DNA of 32,778 nt from an uncultured Mailhella sp. Lineage in GTDB: Bacteria; Desulfobacterota; Desulfovibrionia; Desulfovibrionales; Desulfovibrionaceae. Of this stretch, positions 24,123-31,961 are shown in pieces. The number at the start of each line of letters is the position of its first letter. Position 1 is the stretch's first letter. The translations under genes and the position numbers were made by a program. The notes below the pieces were generated by a model. That model saw only the letters and a list, made by a program, of their open reading frames with translations. It did no database searches and was not told where the DNA came from. Where the stretch lies: NCBI GenBank assembly GCA_944324085.1, contig CALUUX010000036.1, positions 1 to 32,778 on the forward strand, given 5' to 3'.

Positions 24123-25736
24123 TCAGAGCTGGGACAGGAAGAGCACGAGGGAACGTTCGATTTCCACGAGGCGATCGCGCAGTTCGGTCTGTTCTTCCCA
24201 GGGAATGTCGTCGATGTGAGCCAGACGTTCGCGCACCTGAGCGGCGCGCTGTTCCAGCTCTCCGGCCAGGAAATTCCAGTCCACGCGCGGCTTGACGCGG
24301 GAGGGGCTGGGCACATGCACTTCGGCCGTGGCCGAGCCTTCGATGGTGGCTTCTTCCAGATATTCGGGAATGAACGGCGTGATGCCGAAGCGTTCCTTGA
24401 TGAGTCCGGCGAGTATGGTCTGCGCCTTGGGTTCGCCATGCACGAGAGCGACGTTCATGCCGGGGCGGGCCATGCCGCCGATCCATTCCAGAAGCTGACT
24501 TTGTCCGGCGTGCGCGGAAAAGCCGTTGATGGTGAATATTTTGGCGGCCACGGCCACTTCTTCGCCGAAGAGGCGAAGGGTCTTAGCTCCGTCGACCAGC
24601 TTTCTGCCCGGGGTGCCCATGGCCTGATAGCCCACAAACACGATGCTGACGCCTTCTTTCCACAGATTGTGCTTGAGATGGTGGCGTATGCGGCCCGCGT
24701 TGCACATGCCGCTGGCTGACAGGATGATGGCCGGGCCTTCCATGGTGTTGAGCTTCTGCGATTCCTGCGCGCTTTGCGTGAAGCGAACGAGTCCGTCAGG
24801 CGTGGCCTTGAAGTCGTCGATCGTGAATTCCGGCGTGCGAAGATGATCGACGTATTTCATGAACACCTGCGTGGCCTTGGACGCCAGCGGGCTGTCCACG
24901 TAGATGGGCATGTGATCCGGCAGGCGGTTCTGCTTTTTCAGGATGAGAAGGCTGTAGAGAATTTCCTGAGTGCGCTCCACGGCGAACGCGGGAATGATGA
25001 CCTTTTCGCCGTGGGAGTGACTGTATTCGATGGCTTCGGCGAGTTCTTTCAGCGTGTCTGCCTCACCCTTGTGATCGCGGTCGCCGTAGGTGGATTCCAC
25101 GAAGAGCCAGTCCGGAGTTTCCGGCATGGCGGCGTCGGGCAGAAGCAGCGCGCCTGGACGTCCCAGGTCGCCGGAAAATACCAGACGGGTGGTTTTTTCG
25201 CCTTCGGTGACGGTAAGCTCAAGAAAGGCCGCGCCAAGGATATGGCCCGCATGGCGGAAAGTGACTTTCACGCCGGGCGCGGGGGAGACTTCGGTGTCGA
25301 ATCCCACGGGCCGCAGCAGCTTGGCCGTGGCAAGAGCGTCGTCCGTGTCATAGAGGGCTTCGTCGCCGGCTATTTCGGCCGTGCCGCGACGCTTGTCGTG
25401 GCGGCTTTTCCATTCGTGATCCATTTCCTGGATGTGCGCGCTGTCTTCCAGCATGATGGAGGCCAGATCGGCCGTGGGGTAGGTGCAGTAAATGCTGCCT
25501 TTGAATCCTTTTTTCACCATGCGGGGCAGAAGGCCGGAATGATCGATGTGCGCATGGGTGAGGAGAATGAAATCCAGATGTTCAGGACGGTAGTTGTCGG
25601 TCTGAAAGTTGCGTTCTTCAATGGCGGAGTTGCCCTGGAACATGCCGCAATCCACGGCAAAGCGCGACGCGTCGGTTTCTATGACGTAGCAGGAACCTGT
25701 GACAGTCTGGGCCGCGCCCAGAAAGGTGATTTTCAT
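24123..25736 (-). CDS. Metallo-beta-lactamase/beta-CASP family protein (RNA-processing type)
   Basis: This 537-residue protein has the N-terminal metallo-beta-lactamase fold, with THAHIDHSG (His61, His63, Asp65, His66) for two zinc ions, RHAGHILGAA and SGDLG. The inserted beta-CASP domain follows (about 220-370; KVIIPAFAVERTQEIL), then SASGMCNAGRIRHHL and the RMMBL motif INGFSAHAGQ. This layout matches YSH1/CPSF73-like bacterial RNases; members are described as ribonucleases. The last 80 residues are a charged helical extension. ATG 25736 follows AGGAG; an extension to 25892 overlaps the promoter. It has its own promoter. Confidence 0.93.
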   Translation of the reverse strand: MKITFLGAAQTVTGSCYVIETDASRFAVDCGMFQGNSAIEERNFQTDNYRPEHLDFILLTHAHIDHSGLLPRMVKKGFKGSIYCTYPTADLASIMLEDSAHIQEMDHEWKSRHDKRRGTAEIAGDEALYDTDDALATAKLLRPVGFDTEVSPAPGVKVTFRHAGHILGAAFLELTVTEGEKTTRLVFSGDLGRPGALLLPDAAMPETPDWLFVESTYGDRDHKGEADTLKELAEAIEYSHSHGEKVIIPAFAVERTQEILYSLLILKKQNRLPDHMPIYVDSPLASKATQVFMKYVDHLRTPEFTIDDFKATPDGLVRFTQSAQESQKLNTMEGPAIILSASGMCNAGRIRHHLKHNLWKEGVSIVFVGYQAMGTPGRKLVDGAKTLRLFGEEVAVAAKIFTINGFSAHAGQSQLLEWIGGMARPGMNVALVHGEPKAQTILAGLIKERFGITPFIPEYLEEATIEGSATAEVHVPSPSRVKPRVDWNFLAGELEQRAAQVRERLAHIDDIPWEEQTELRDRLVEIERSLVLFLSQL

Positions 25737-25772
25737 GACACAACTCCTGGAATGAGGGTTCCGGAAGTCAAA

Positions 25773-25801
25773 AGTATAGGCGTTTTCCCACAGATCCGCA
25801 A
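25773..25801 (-). promoter_or_regulatory. Sigma-70 promoter of the MBL gene
   Basis: On the minus strand TTGCGG (25801-25796), a 17-nt spacer and TATACT (25778-25773, 5 of 6 consensus bases), 37 nt before the start codon. Confidence 0.7.
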
Positions 25802-25951
25802 GAATGGCGGATTTCAGGAAAAGGGCCGGCGAGGGCCTTTTGTGGAAAAGTGAAGGACGACGCGTCGGGGAGCGGAGTCGCGCGTTTTTCAAAAGCTCGG
25901 CAGAGGACTTGAAATGAGTCCGTTTTTCCCATGCGCGGGTCGCGTCACGTC

Positions 25952-25980
25952 TTGCGCCTCTCGTGCACGCGGGCTATGAT
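25952..25980 (+). promoter_or_regulatory. Sigma-70 promoter for the LOG-family gene
   Basis: TTGCGC (25952-25957), a 17-nt spacer and TATGAT (25975-25980, 5 of 6), 32 nt before ATG 26013. Confidence 0.7.
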
Positions 25981-26012
25981 GAAGATACAGAATTATGTTA
26001 CAGGAGCTGAAT

Positions 26013-26672
26013 ATGAGCGCATCGTCGCAGCAATACATCATCGACACCCTGTCCGCCCAGGAATCGTGGCGTCTTTTCCGCATACTTGCGGAAATCGTTG
26101 ACGGTTTCGAGGATTTGAGCGGACTTCCCCCCTGTGTTTCCATTTTTGGTTCCGCGCGTCCCAAGGCCGATCATCCCGTGTACGAGGAAACCCGCCGCGT
26201 GGCCAAAATGCTCGGCGAGGCCGGCTACGGCATCATCACGGGCGGCGGGCCCGGACTCATGGAAGCGGGCAATCTCGGCGCGAGCGAGGCGAACGCGCCT
26301 TCCGTGGGATTGCACATTCATCTGCCCATGGAGCAGGAGCCCAATAAGTATCTGACCATACGCAGCGATTATCGTTACTTCTTCATCCGCAAGCTGATGT
26401 TCGTGAAGTATTCCATCGCGTATGTGGTCATGCCCGGCGGCATGGGCACCATCGACGAACTTTCCGAAGCCTTCGTGCTGGCGCAGACGCATCGTATCAA
26501 GCCGTTTCCCATCATTCTTTACAGTCACGCTTTCTGGGACGGTCTGCTGGACTGGATACGGGGCCGCATGATCAAGGACGGTTATCTGCGCGAGGACGAG
26601 CTGGATTACGTCACCGTGTGCGACACGCCCGAAGAGGTGCTTTCCACCATACGTCGGCGCGTGGTGCTGTAA
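26013..26672 (+). CDS. LOG-family protein (possible nucleotide 5'-monophosphate ribohydrolase)
   Basis: This 219-residue protein has a Rossmann-like LOG domain with GGGPGLMEAGNLGA (77-90), the Arg126-Lys127 pair and the catalytic PGGMGTIDE (141-149). LOG enzymes release the base from cytokinin ribotides in plants; bacterial members are best regarded as nucleoside-monophosphate phosphoribohydrolases with unclear physiological substrates. The older label 'lysine decarboxylase' for this motif is not justified. AGGAG 6 nt upstream fixes the start at 26013 rather than at the in-frame ATG 25995. It is first in a plus-strand cluster with tadA 3 nt downstream. Confidence 0.9.
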   Translation: MSASSQQYIIDTLSAQESWRLFRILAEIVDGFEDLSGLPPCVSIFGSARPKADHPVYEETRRVAKMLGEAGYGIITGGGPGLMEAGNLGASEANAPSVGLHIHLPMEQEPNKYLTIRSDYRYFFIRKLMFVKYSIAYVVMPGGMGTIDELSEAFVLAQTHRIKPFPIILYSHAFWDGLLDWIRGRMIKDGYLREDELDYVTVCDTPEEVLSTIRRRVVL

Positions 26673-26675
26673 GAT

Positions 26676-27209
26676 ATGGAGCTTCGCAACCTCTGCGCCG
26701 AAGAGGATCGCTGGCGCGCGTTGTCGTCGTGGGGGCCGGAACCTCCCGCGCCTCCGGGAACGAGCTGGCGCGCGCTCATGCGTCGCGCGCTTCGTCTGGC
26801 GGGGCGCGCCGCCCGCATGGGCGAGGTGCCCGTGGGCGCGCTGGTGGTGGACTCGGAAGGCAACGTGCTCTCTTCCGCCCATAACGAAACCGAGAGCCTG
26901 CGCGATCCTACGGCTCACGCCGAGGTGCTGGCGTTGCGTCGGGCTTCGGCCGTCGTGGGCAATCACAGGCTGGGCGGAAGCGTGCTGGTGGTCACGCTGG
27001 AACCGTGCCTCATGTGCGCGGGCGCGCTCCGGGAAGCGCGGGTGTCCGGCGTGGTGTTCGGCGCGTCCGACGCTCGGGCCGGAGCCGTGTGTTCCTGCCT
27101 GGAAGGGCTGGATTACGCGCGCACGGGGGGCGCGCCGTGGAGTTACGGCGGCGTGGAAGCGGAGGATTGCGCGAGGCTTCTGCGGGCTTTTTTTCGAGAG
27201 CGTCGCTGA
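26676..27209 (+). CDS. tadA: tRNA-specific adenosine deaminase
   Basis: This 177-residue enzyme converts A34 to inosine in tRNA-Arg(ACG). The cytidine-deaminase-like fold shows HAE (His81 and catalytic Glu83 in TAHAEVLALR) and PCLMC (Cys111, Cys114), which together bind zinc. GEVPVGALVV precedes them as usual. The first 34 residues extend beyond the common TadA start. Met35 (26778) could be the true start, but neither site has a strong Shine-Dalgarno sequence and 26676 sits 3 nt after the LOG gene, suggesting coupling. Confidence 0.93.
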   Translation: MELRNLCAEEDRWRALSSWGPEPPAPPGTSWRALMRRALRLAGRAARMGEVPVGALVVDSEGNVLSSAHNETESLRDPTAHAEVLALRRASAVVGNHRLGGSVLVVTLEPCLMCAGALREARVSGVVFGASDARAGAVCSCLEGLDYARTGGAPWSYGGVEAEDCARLLRAFFRERR

Positions 27210-27288
27210 AGATTGGACGAGTGGGCGAACAGTTTACCCGCGCGTGAGCGGGCGCGATTTTCAACATTTATTCGGGAGGGGGATTCCC

Positions 27289-27591
27289 ATGAACAATACG
27301 GTTGACGAACTGACGGTGGATTACGAGGAAGACGGCATTCTCAAGATCAAGGAAATCGACAAGGAAGTGCTCTCCAAAGGCGCGTGGGCGACAGTGCTGT
27401 TCCGCTATCGCGAGTGGCAGGAAAACGATACGTACGGACCCGACCGCTATGTCATCCGCCGGTACAAGAAGTCGGGCGGAGAGTATCGTCAGCAGTCCAA
27501 GTTCACCATATCCAGCAACGATCAGGCCCGTCGCATTGTGGACGCCCTGAGCCGCTGGATGTCCGACGAGGACGCCGGAGAACGCAAATAG
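27289..27591 (+). CDS. Small conserved-looking protein of unknown function
   Basis: This 100-residue protein has a strongly acidic N-terminus (VDELTVDYEEDG) followed by a basic, aromatic-rich middle: KGAWATVLFRYREWQ, YGPDRYVIRRYKK and EYRQQSKFTISSNDQARRIVDALSRW. It has no signal peptide and no Cys. GGGAGGGGG just before ATG 27289 gives a strong ribosome binding site, and codon use matches the neighbours, so it is a real gene. I do not recognise a family. It lies in the same direction between tadA and a methyltransferase gene. The alternating charged/aromatic pattern suggests a small beta-rich fold with a C-terminal helix. Confidence 0.75.
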   Translation: MNNTVDELTVDYEEDGILKIKEIDKEVLSKGAWATVLFRYREWQENDTYGPDRYVIRRYKKSGGEYRQQSKFTISSNDQARRIVDALSRWMSDEDAGERK

Positions 27592-27663
27592 ATCCATCCA
27601 ACGCGCGGAGCGTCATCTCTGTTCCGGTGACGGTTTCGGGCAAGCCCTGAAGGGAGAAGTTTC

Positions 27664-28497
27664 ATGGCCGAATATCGTCGCAGGTTTCTTTCCGAAGCCC
27701 GTCAGAAAGTGCTGCATCAGCTGATTTCCGGCTGGAAGCGGCGCGGTTCTTCCTTGCTTCAGGTAGGGTTGAACGCCGGCTTTTCTCCGGAATTTTTCTG
27801 GGAGGCCGGTTTCGACGTGACGGCCGTGGATCGTTCTCCGGCCTGCCTCGTCGCGGCCAGAGAACAGACCGGGCCGCGCGTGGAATATCTTTGCGGAAGC
27901 GCGGAGGCTCTTCCTTTCGACGACGGCTTTTTCGACTATGCGGTGCTGGTGCACCACGGTCTGACGTCCGCGCCGGGAAACGCGGGGGAGACCATGCTTC
28001 GGGAAGCGTTGCGCGTGGCCGCCCGCGGCATCATCATTATGGAGTGGAACCGTTTTTCGCTTGCCGGCGTGCCGAAAAGCGCGCGCGAGCACTGGGAAGC
28101 TCCAGAAGCCGCGGAGTGCGCCGTGTGCGATGAGGACGCCGGAGGGGTGAAACCCTGGGAACTGTTCGCCATGGTGCGGCGCGTTTGTCCCGGAAGGCGG
28201 GTGTCCCTTGTGTCCGCGCTGCCGCTTTGGGAGGGAACCTGGCCGGACGGCTCTTCCGGCGCGCTGGCTTCGTTGCGCCGGGCGGCTGCTCCGCTCAATC
28301 TGTGGCCGTTGCCGCTGCCTTTCGGCGCGCTTGTGGGCATGAGGGTGGACTGGGCTCCTGTGCCGCTGACGCCCATAGGCATGTTGAAGAGCGCGGCCGC
28401 CTCGCTGTGCGCGCCAGCCGAACCTTCCCGGGAGCGGGTGATGGGGCTCTGCCCCTGCCGAACGGAGGAAAAAACTCGGCCGAAAGGGCGTCGCTGA
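27664..28497 (+). CDS. Class I SAM-dependent methyltransferase
   Basis: This 277-residue protein has a Methyltransferase_11-like N-terminal domain. The SAM loop LLQVGLNAGFSPEFF (about 31-45) replaces the usual VGCGTG, followed by FDVTAVDRSPACL (acidic Asp for the ribose), CGSAEALPFDDGFFDYAVL (motif of UbiE-like enzymes) and EALRVAARGIIIMEWN. The C-terminal third is Pro/Ala/Leu-rich and unassigned. GGGAGA precedes the ATG. It is last in the plus-strand cluster and convergent with the autotransporter gene, only 40 nt apart with no obvious terminator. Substrate unknown. Confidence 0.8.
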   Translation: MAEYRRRFLSEARQKVLHQLISGWKRRGSSLLQVGLNAGFSPEFFWEAGFDVTAVDRSPACLVAAREQTGPRVEYLCGSAEALPFDDGFFDYAVLVHHGLTSAPGNAGETMLREALRVAARGIIIMEWNRFSLAGVPKSAREHWEAPEAAECAVCDEDAGGVKPWELFAMVRRVCPGRRVSLVSALPLWEGTWPDGSSGALASLRRAAAPLNLWPLPLPFGALVGMRVDWAPVPLTPIGMLKSAAASLCAPAEPSRERVMGLCPCRTEEKTRPKGRR

Positions 28498-28537
28498 GCG
28501 AGAGTCCGGACGTACGGAAGAGGGAACGTCTTGCGCG

Positions 28538-31500
28538 TCAGAACGTCCAGCCGAGCGAAAGTGACGCGTTGGCGGAAGTCCCCTTCGCCCGGAACGCTCC
28601 GCCTGCGTCCAGGCGGAGAAAGAAATTATCCTTGCCGGTAAGACTCACGCCGCCCTGGAGGATCAGGGCGTCTCGGCCTGCGGCGTCCGTGGCTGAAGAG
28701 AACGGAAATTCGCCGTAGTTTCGGAAGTGCGCGTCGGCGCGGAGCTCGTCGTCCGCCAGCTCGCGCCGCCATGCGGCCAGCACGTCCAGGCCCATGCGCG
28801 AGCCGTTTTCGAGTTCGGTTCTCCATCCCGCTCGCGCTCCGAGCGTGAGGGGAACGGAGCGGCATGTCTCGTCGTCCAGATGCAGTCGACTGGCGTCTCC
28901 GCCGCGTTCTGAGAGGGCGGGACGGCGCAGAACGTCGTATTCCAGCCAGGCCAAGGGGCCGGCGAACAGCTCGCCGCTGTCGAAACGCAGCGACCAGTCC
29001 CTGCCCGCGCCGATCATGGCGCCTCCCGTGAATCCCGTCCAATCGCTTTCGTTGCGCCGGAAGTAGCCGCCGACGGCCGCGGTTCTGTTCATGTCTCCGT
29101 TCTCCAGGCCAACTCTGGCCTGCGCCGTGATATAGAGACCGTTCCAGTTCTCTGGAGAGAACAGCCCGTGCGCGCCCAGAGAAAAGGAACGCGTGTTTGC
29201 CGTGGCCGTGTCGCCGCGCAACGTCACGCGGCGCGCGTCGGCGGCAAGGTGGCCGCCGAACGTGAATCCGTTTTCGAAACGGCGATCCGCGCCCGCTAGG
29301 ATGCCTGCGGACGACGCGCTCCAGCCGTCATGCCCTCCGCTTGCGTCCTGCCATGATCCGGAGCCGTAGGGGGTGAGCCAGAAACGCCAATGGTTCCCGT
29401 CATCGACCGACGAGTTCGAGACGCGCCGGTCGCTTTCGGCGGCGAGGGTTCGGCGGAGAAGGAGCGAGGTCAGTTCGTTTTGCCGGGTCAGCGAATCCCG
29501 GGCGGCGACGTTGTAGGCGTCGGGACCGAGGGCGTTCAGTCCGCGCGTCACGCCCGCGCCGTCTTTGCCAGACCAGTCCAGCGCGGCGATGAGCCTCCGC
29601 ATGTCCCCTTCAGCCCGTCCGGCGACGCCGTAGAGCGCGTTTCCCAGGGAACGCGCGCCCGCGTTTTCGGCGTAGCGACTGTAGGCGTCGGCGTCTCGCG
29701 AGACCAGCACGGAGGGCGCGTTCGAAGAGTCGGCGAGACTAAAATCAAGCGTTGGCGAATGATTGTCCCCCAGCGTCACGTTGCGGAACGTTCCTTCGAT
29801 GTCCGTGGCCGTGACCGGAGCTTCCGGAGCGATGACGGCGTTGGAGGCGTAGAAATCCGGCATGGGGCGCAAAGTCCAGGTGCCGTCCAGCGACGCCGAG
29901 GCGTCTGAGCGCACGCCGTTTACCGCGCCGGAGGCGAAAAAGCCCGTTTCCAGCACGGCGTCGGCGCCGTTGACGAAGTTGGAGGCGACATGCGCTCCGT
30001 CGCCCGACGCGTCCGAACCGAACAGGGAAAGGTGGCCGGCGTTGTTCAGCGCGTGGACGTTCACCACCCCGGTGACGGCGAGTCGTCCGGCTTCGAGATT
30101 CATGTCGATCCCTTTTTTTCCGTCTATGCCGCCGTAAAGCGTCATGGCGAAGTTGCCGTCCTTCTCGCCCGCTTTGCCTTCCTCATCCGGGGCCAGCCCA
30201 AAGGTCAGGGTCGTGCGCAGATCGTTGCTGTCGCCGGGATATTGAATGTCCGGATTGTCCGGATCCCAGGCCGAAACGATATCGCCGTACACCGACGTGC
30301 CGGAAAGAATGTTGACGTTCTGCACAAAGGCGTTGTCCGAGATGAAGATGGACGCCGCGTCGCCGGCGAGCCGTCCGCTCACGTCGAAGGAGGAGACCAG
30401 CGGACCGTCAAGATTGATCTCGAAGCCGTTCTCATCCGTGACGCCGGGAGCGACGGTTCCACCGGTCCATATCCAGGAGCCGCGGTTTTCCGTGTCGACG
30501 CCCAGTAAATTGTTGCCGAAGTCGAAGCGGGCGGCCACGCCTTCGTCGCCCAGCGCCCGCACGTCGCCCCGGCTGACGATAGTCTGATTCTTGCCGTAGG
30601 CGACAAGCAGGCCCGTGCCCCAGCGTCCGTCCGCCGCGATGAGGACGCCGGGCGCGACGGTTACGTCGTTGTCGCTGCCATCCACGCGTATGCCCGTTCC
30701 TCCATCGCCGCAGGCCAGCAAGTCGGCGATCTGCGTCACGACGTTGCGCTTGCCGTAGATATGCAGCCCCACGCCCAGCGTGGTTGTGTTGGGAATGCCC
30801 GCCAGCCAGGCGTTACCTTCGGCGTTGCGGGCAAAGTAGCCGTGATCGCTGACGATGGTTTCGTCGTCGCCGTATACGGAAAATCCGAAGAACCTCTTCC
30901 TGTCGATGTCGTAGCCGATGTCCTGAAGCGCGGCCAGTTCCGCCTCCATGAGGGATGTGTAGTTGCGGTAGGACTGATGGCTCATGAGACTGCGTTCAAG
31001 TTCGATATGGGCAAGGTCGGGAAATCCCGTCAAATTTCCATTTTCATCATAAGACCATTCGTAGCCATTCACGGGCAGCCCCTTGCCCGATCCCAGCACC
31101 TCGGCCACATGTTCGCCGTTGAAGGTCACGCCGCTGGCGCTATAATCGCCCACCAAAAAGTCTGTGCCCGGCGTGCCGTTGGCATACAGACTGCTGACGG
31201 TCACGCCTGGAGCAAGAGTGACGCCAAAGGCGTCTGTGAGGTGGGCGTCCCAGACGGAAATTATATCGTTCACGCCGGTGTCCGCCTTGCTAGATACGCC
31301 CAGCGCATGTATTACTTCGTGATACAGCACGCTCTCCATGTCGAAGTTTTTCGTGACGGGAATCGGCGAAATTCGGTCGGCGACGTCCAGATCCAGCGCG
31401 CCCACGATCACGATAGCGGGGGATTGATAGGGCACGCCTTCGATAATCGTCTCCTGAAATATGGTTGGTCGCACGCTTCCACTGGGGGAAAAGCCGCTCT

Positions 31501-31867
31501 CAGCCTCAGCGTTGTCGTTGTCATAGGTGCCGATGACAAGGGGAGCCGGAGTGTCGTTTTGACTGCCGGGGCCGAGCATGTCGGCCAATCTGGTCATGGC
31601 GGAGACGATGGCGTTTTTTTGTTCCTCGTCAAGCGTCCATGTGGAGACATCGGTACCGTTGTAGCGTTCTCCCTGATCGGCGAAATGCAGCGCGAACATC
31701 GGAGAGCCGTCGGCGCGAAAGACGAAACGCGTGTCGTAGGCCATCGCTGCGGCGGGGATAAACGTGACGGCGAGCGCGCACGCGAGGGCCAGAGAAGCGG
31801 GAGACTCGGCAAGGCGGAGAATCTGACGCGCAAGTCTGCGCAGAGAAGAAAGGAGCGTCGACAGCAT
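28538..31867 (-). CDS. Autotransporter with an N-terminal leishmanolysin-like zinc metalloprotease passenger
   Basis: This 1109-residue protein has a long signal peptide with a basic N-region, cleaved after about Ala43 (AAAMA^YDT). The passenger's first 300 residues hold a zincin site, YHEVIHALGVSS (HEVIH at 183-187). About 100 residues later comes AHIELERSLMSH (His287, Met295), then YTSLMEAELAALQDIGY. The HExxHxxG motif, distant third His, Met-turn and following helix fit peptidase family M8. Residues about 310-800 are Gly/Asn/Asp-rich repetitive beta-helix-type passenger. The C-terminal barrel (about 826-1109) starts HWRFWLTPYGSGSW and ends in SLGWTF with a terminal Phe. No Shine-Dalgarno sequence precedes ATG 31867; an extension to 32008 crosses a terminator. 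Confidence 0.85.
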   Translation of the reverse strand: MLSTLLSSLRRLARQILRLAESPASLALACALAVTFIPAAAMAYDTRFVFRADGSPMFALHFADQGERYNGTDVSTWTLDEEQKNAIVSAMTRLADMLGPGSQNDTPAPLVIGTYDNDNAEAESGFSPSGSVRPTIFQETIIEGVPYQSPAIVIVGALDLDVADRISPIPVTKNFDMESVLYHEVIHALGVSSKADTGVNDIISVWDAHLTDAFGVTLAPGVTVSSLYANGTPGTDFLVGDYSASGVTFNGEHVAEVLGSGKGLPVNGYEWSYDENGNLTGFPDLAHIELERSLMSHQSYRNYTSLMEAELAALQDIGYDIDRKRFFGFSVYGDDETIVSDHGYFARNAEGNAWLAGIPNTTTLGVGLHIYGKRNVVTQIADLLACGDGGTGIRVDGSDNDVTVAPGVLIAADGRWGTGLLVAYGKNQTIVSRGDVRALGDEGVAARFDFGNNLLGVDTENRGSWIWTGGTVAPGVTDENGFEINLDGPLVSSFDVSGRLAGDAASIFISDNAFVQNVNILSGTSVYGDIVSAWDPDNPDIQYPGDSNDLRTTLTFGLAPDEEGKAGEKDGNFAMTLYGGIDGKKGIDMNLEAGRLAVTGVVNVHALNNAGHLSLFGSDASGDGAHVASNFVNGADAVLETGFFASGAVNGVRSDASASLDGTWTLRPMPDFYASNAVIAPEAPVTATDIEGTFRNVTLGDNHSPTLDFSLADSSNAPSVLVSRDADAYSRYAENAGARSLGNALYGVAGRAEGDMRRLIAALDWSGKDGAGVTRGLNALGPDAYNVAARDSLTRQNELTSLLLRRTLAAESDRRVSNSSVDDGNHWRFWLTPYGSGSWQDASGGHDGWSASSAGILAGADRRFENGFTFGGHLAADARRVTLRGDTATANTRSFSLGAHGLFSPENWNGLYITAQARVGLENGDMNRTAAVGGYFRRNESDWTGFTGGAMIGAGRDWSLRFDSGELFAGPLAWLEYDVLRRPALSERGGDASRLHLDDETCRSVPLTLGARAGWRTELENGSRMGLDVLAAWRRELADDELRADAHFRNYGEFPFSSATDAAGRDALILQGGVSLTGKDNFFLRLDAGGAFRAKGTSANASLSLGWTF

Positions 31868-31919
31868 GGAAGAATCTTTTAGAAAAGGAGGAAATGGGGA
31901 GGTCGCGCGAAACACTCTT

Positions 31920-31954
31920 AAAAAAGGGGCGACCCCGGAAACAGGGGACGCCCC
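31920..31954 (-). terminator. Intrinsic terminator after the radical SAM gene
   Basis: On the minus strand GGGGCGTCCCC (31954-31944) pairs with GGGGTCGCCCC (31936-31926) with one mismatch, and T6 follows (31925-31920). It stands 53 nt before the autotransporter start. Confidence 0.88.
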
Positions 31955-31961
31955 CGAGGGG

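Noticed and set aside
26013..26672. Lysine decarboxylase annotation for the PGGxGTxxE protein
   Set aside because: That motif belongs to LOG-type phosphoribohydrolases; the decarboxylase label is a historical misannotation.
28498..28537. Terminator between the convergent methyltransferase and autotransporter genes
   Set aside because: Only a 5-bp GACGT/ACGTC pairing is present and no T-run on either strand.
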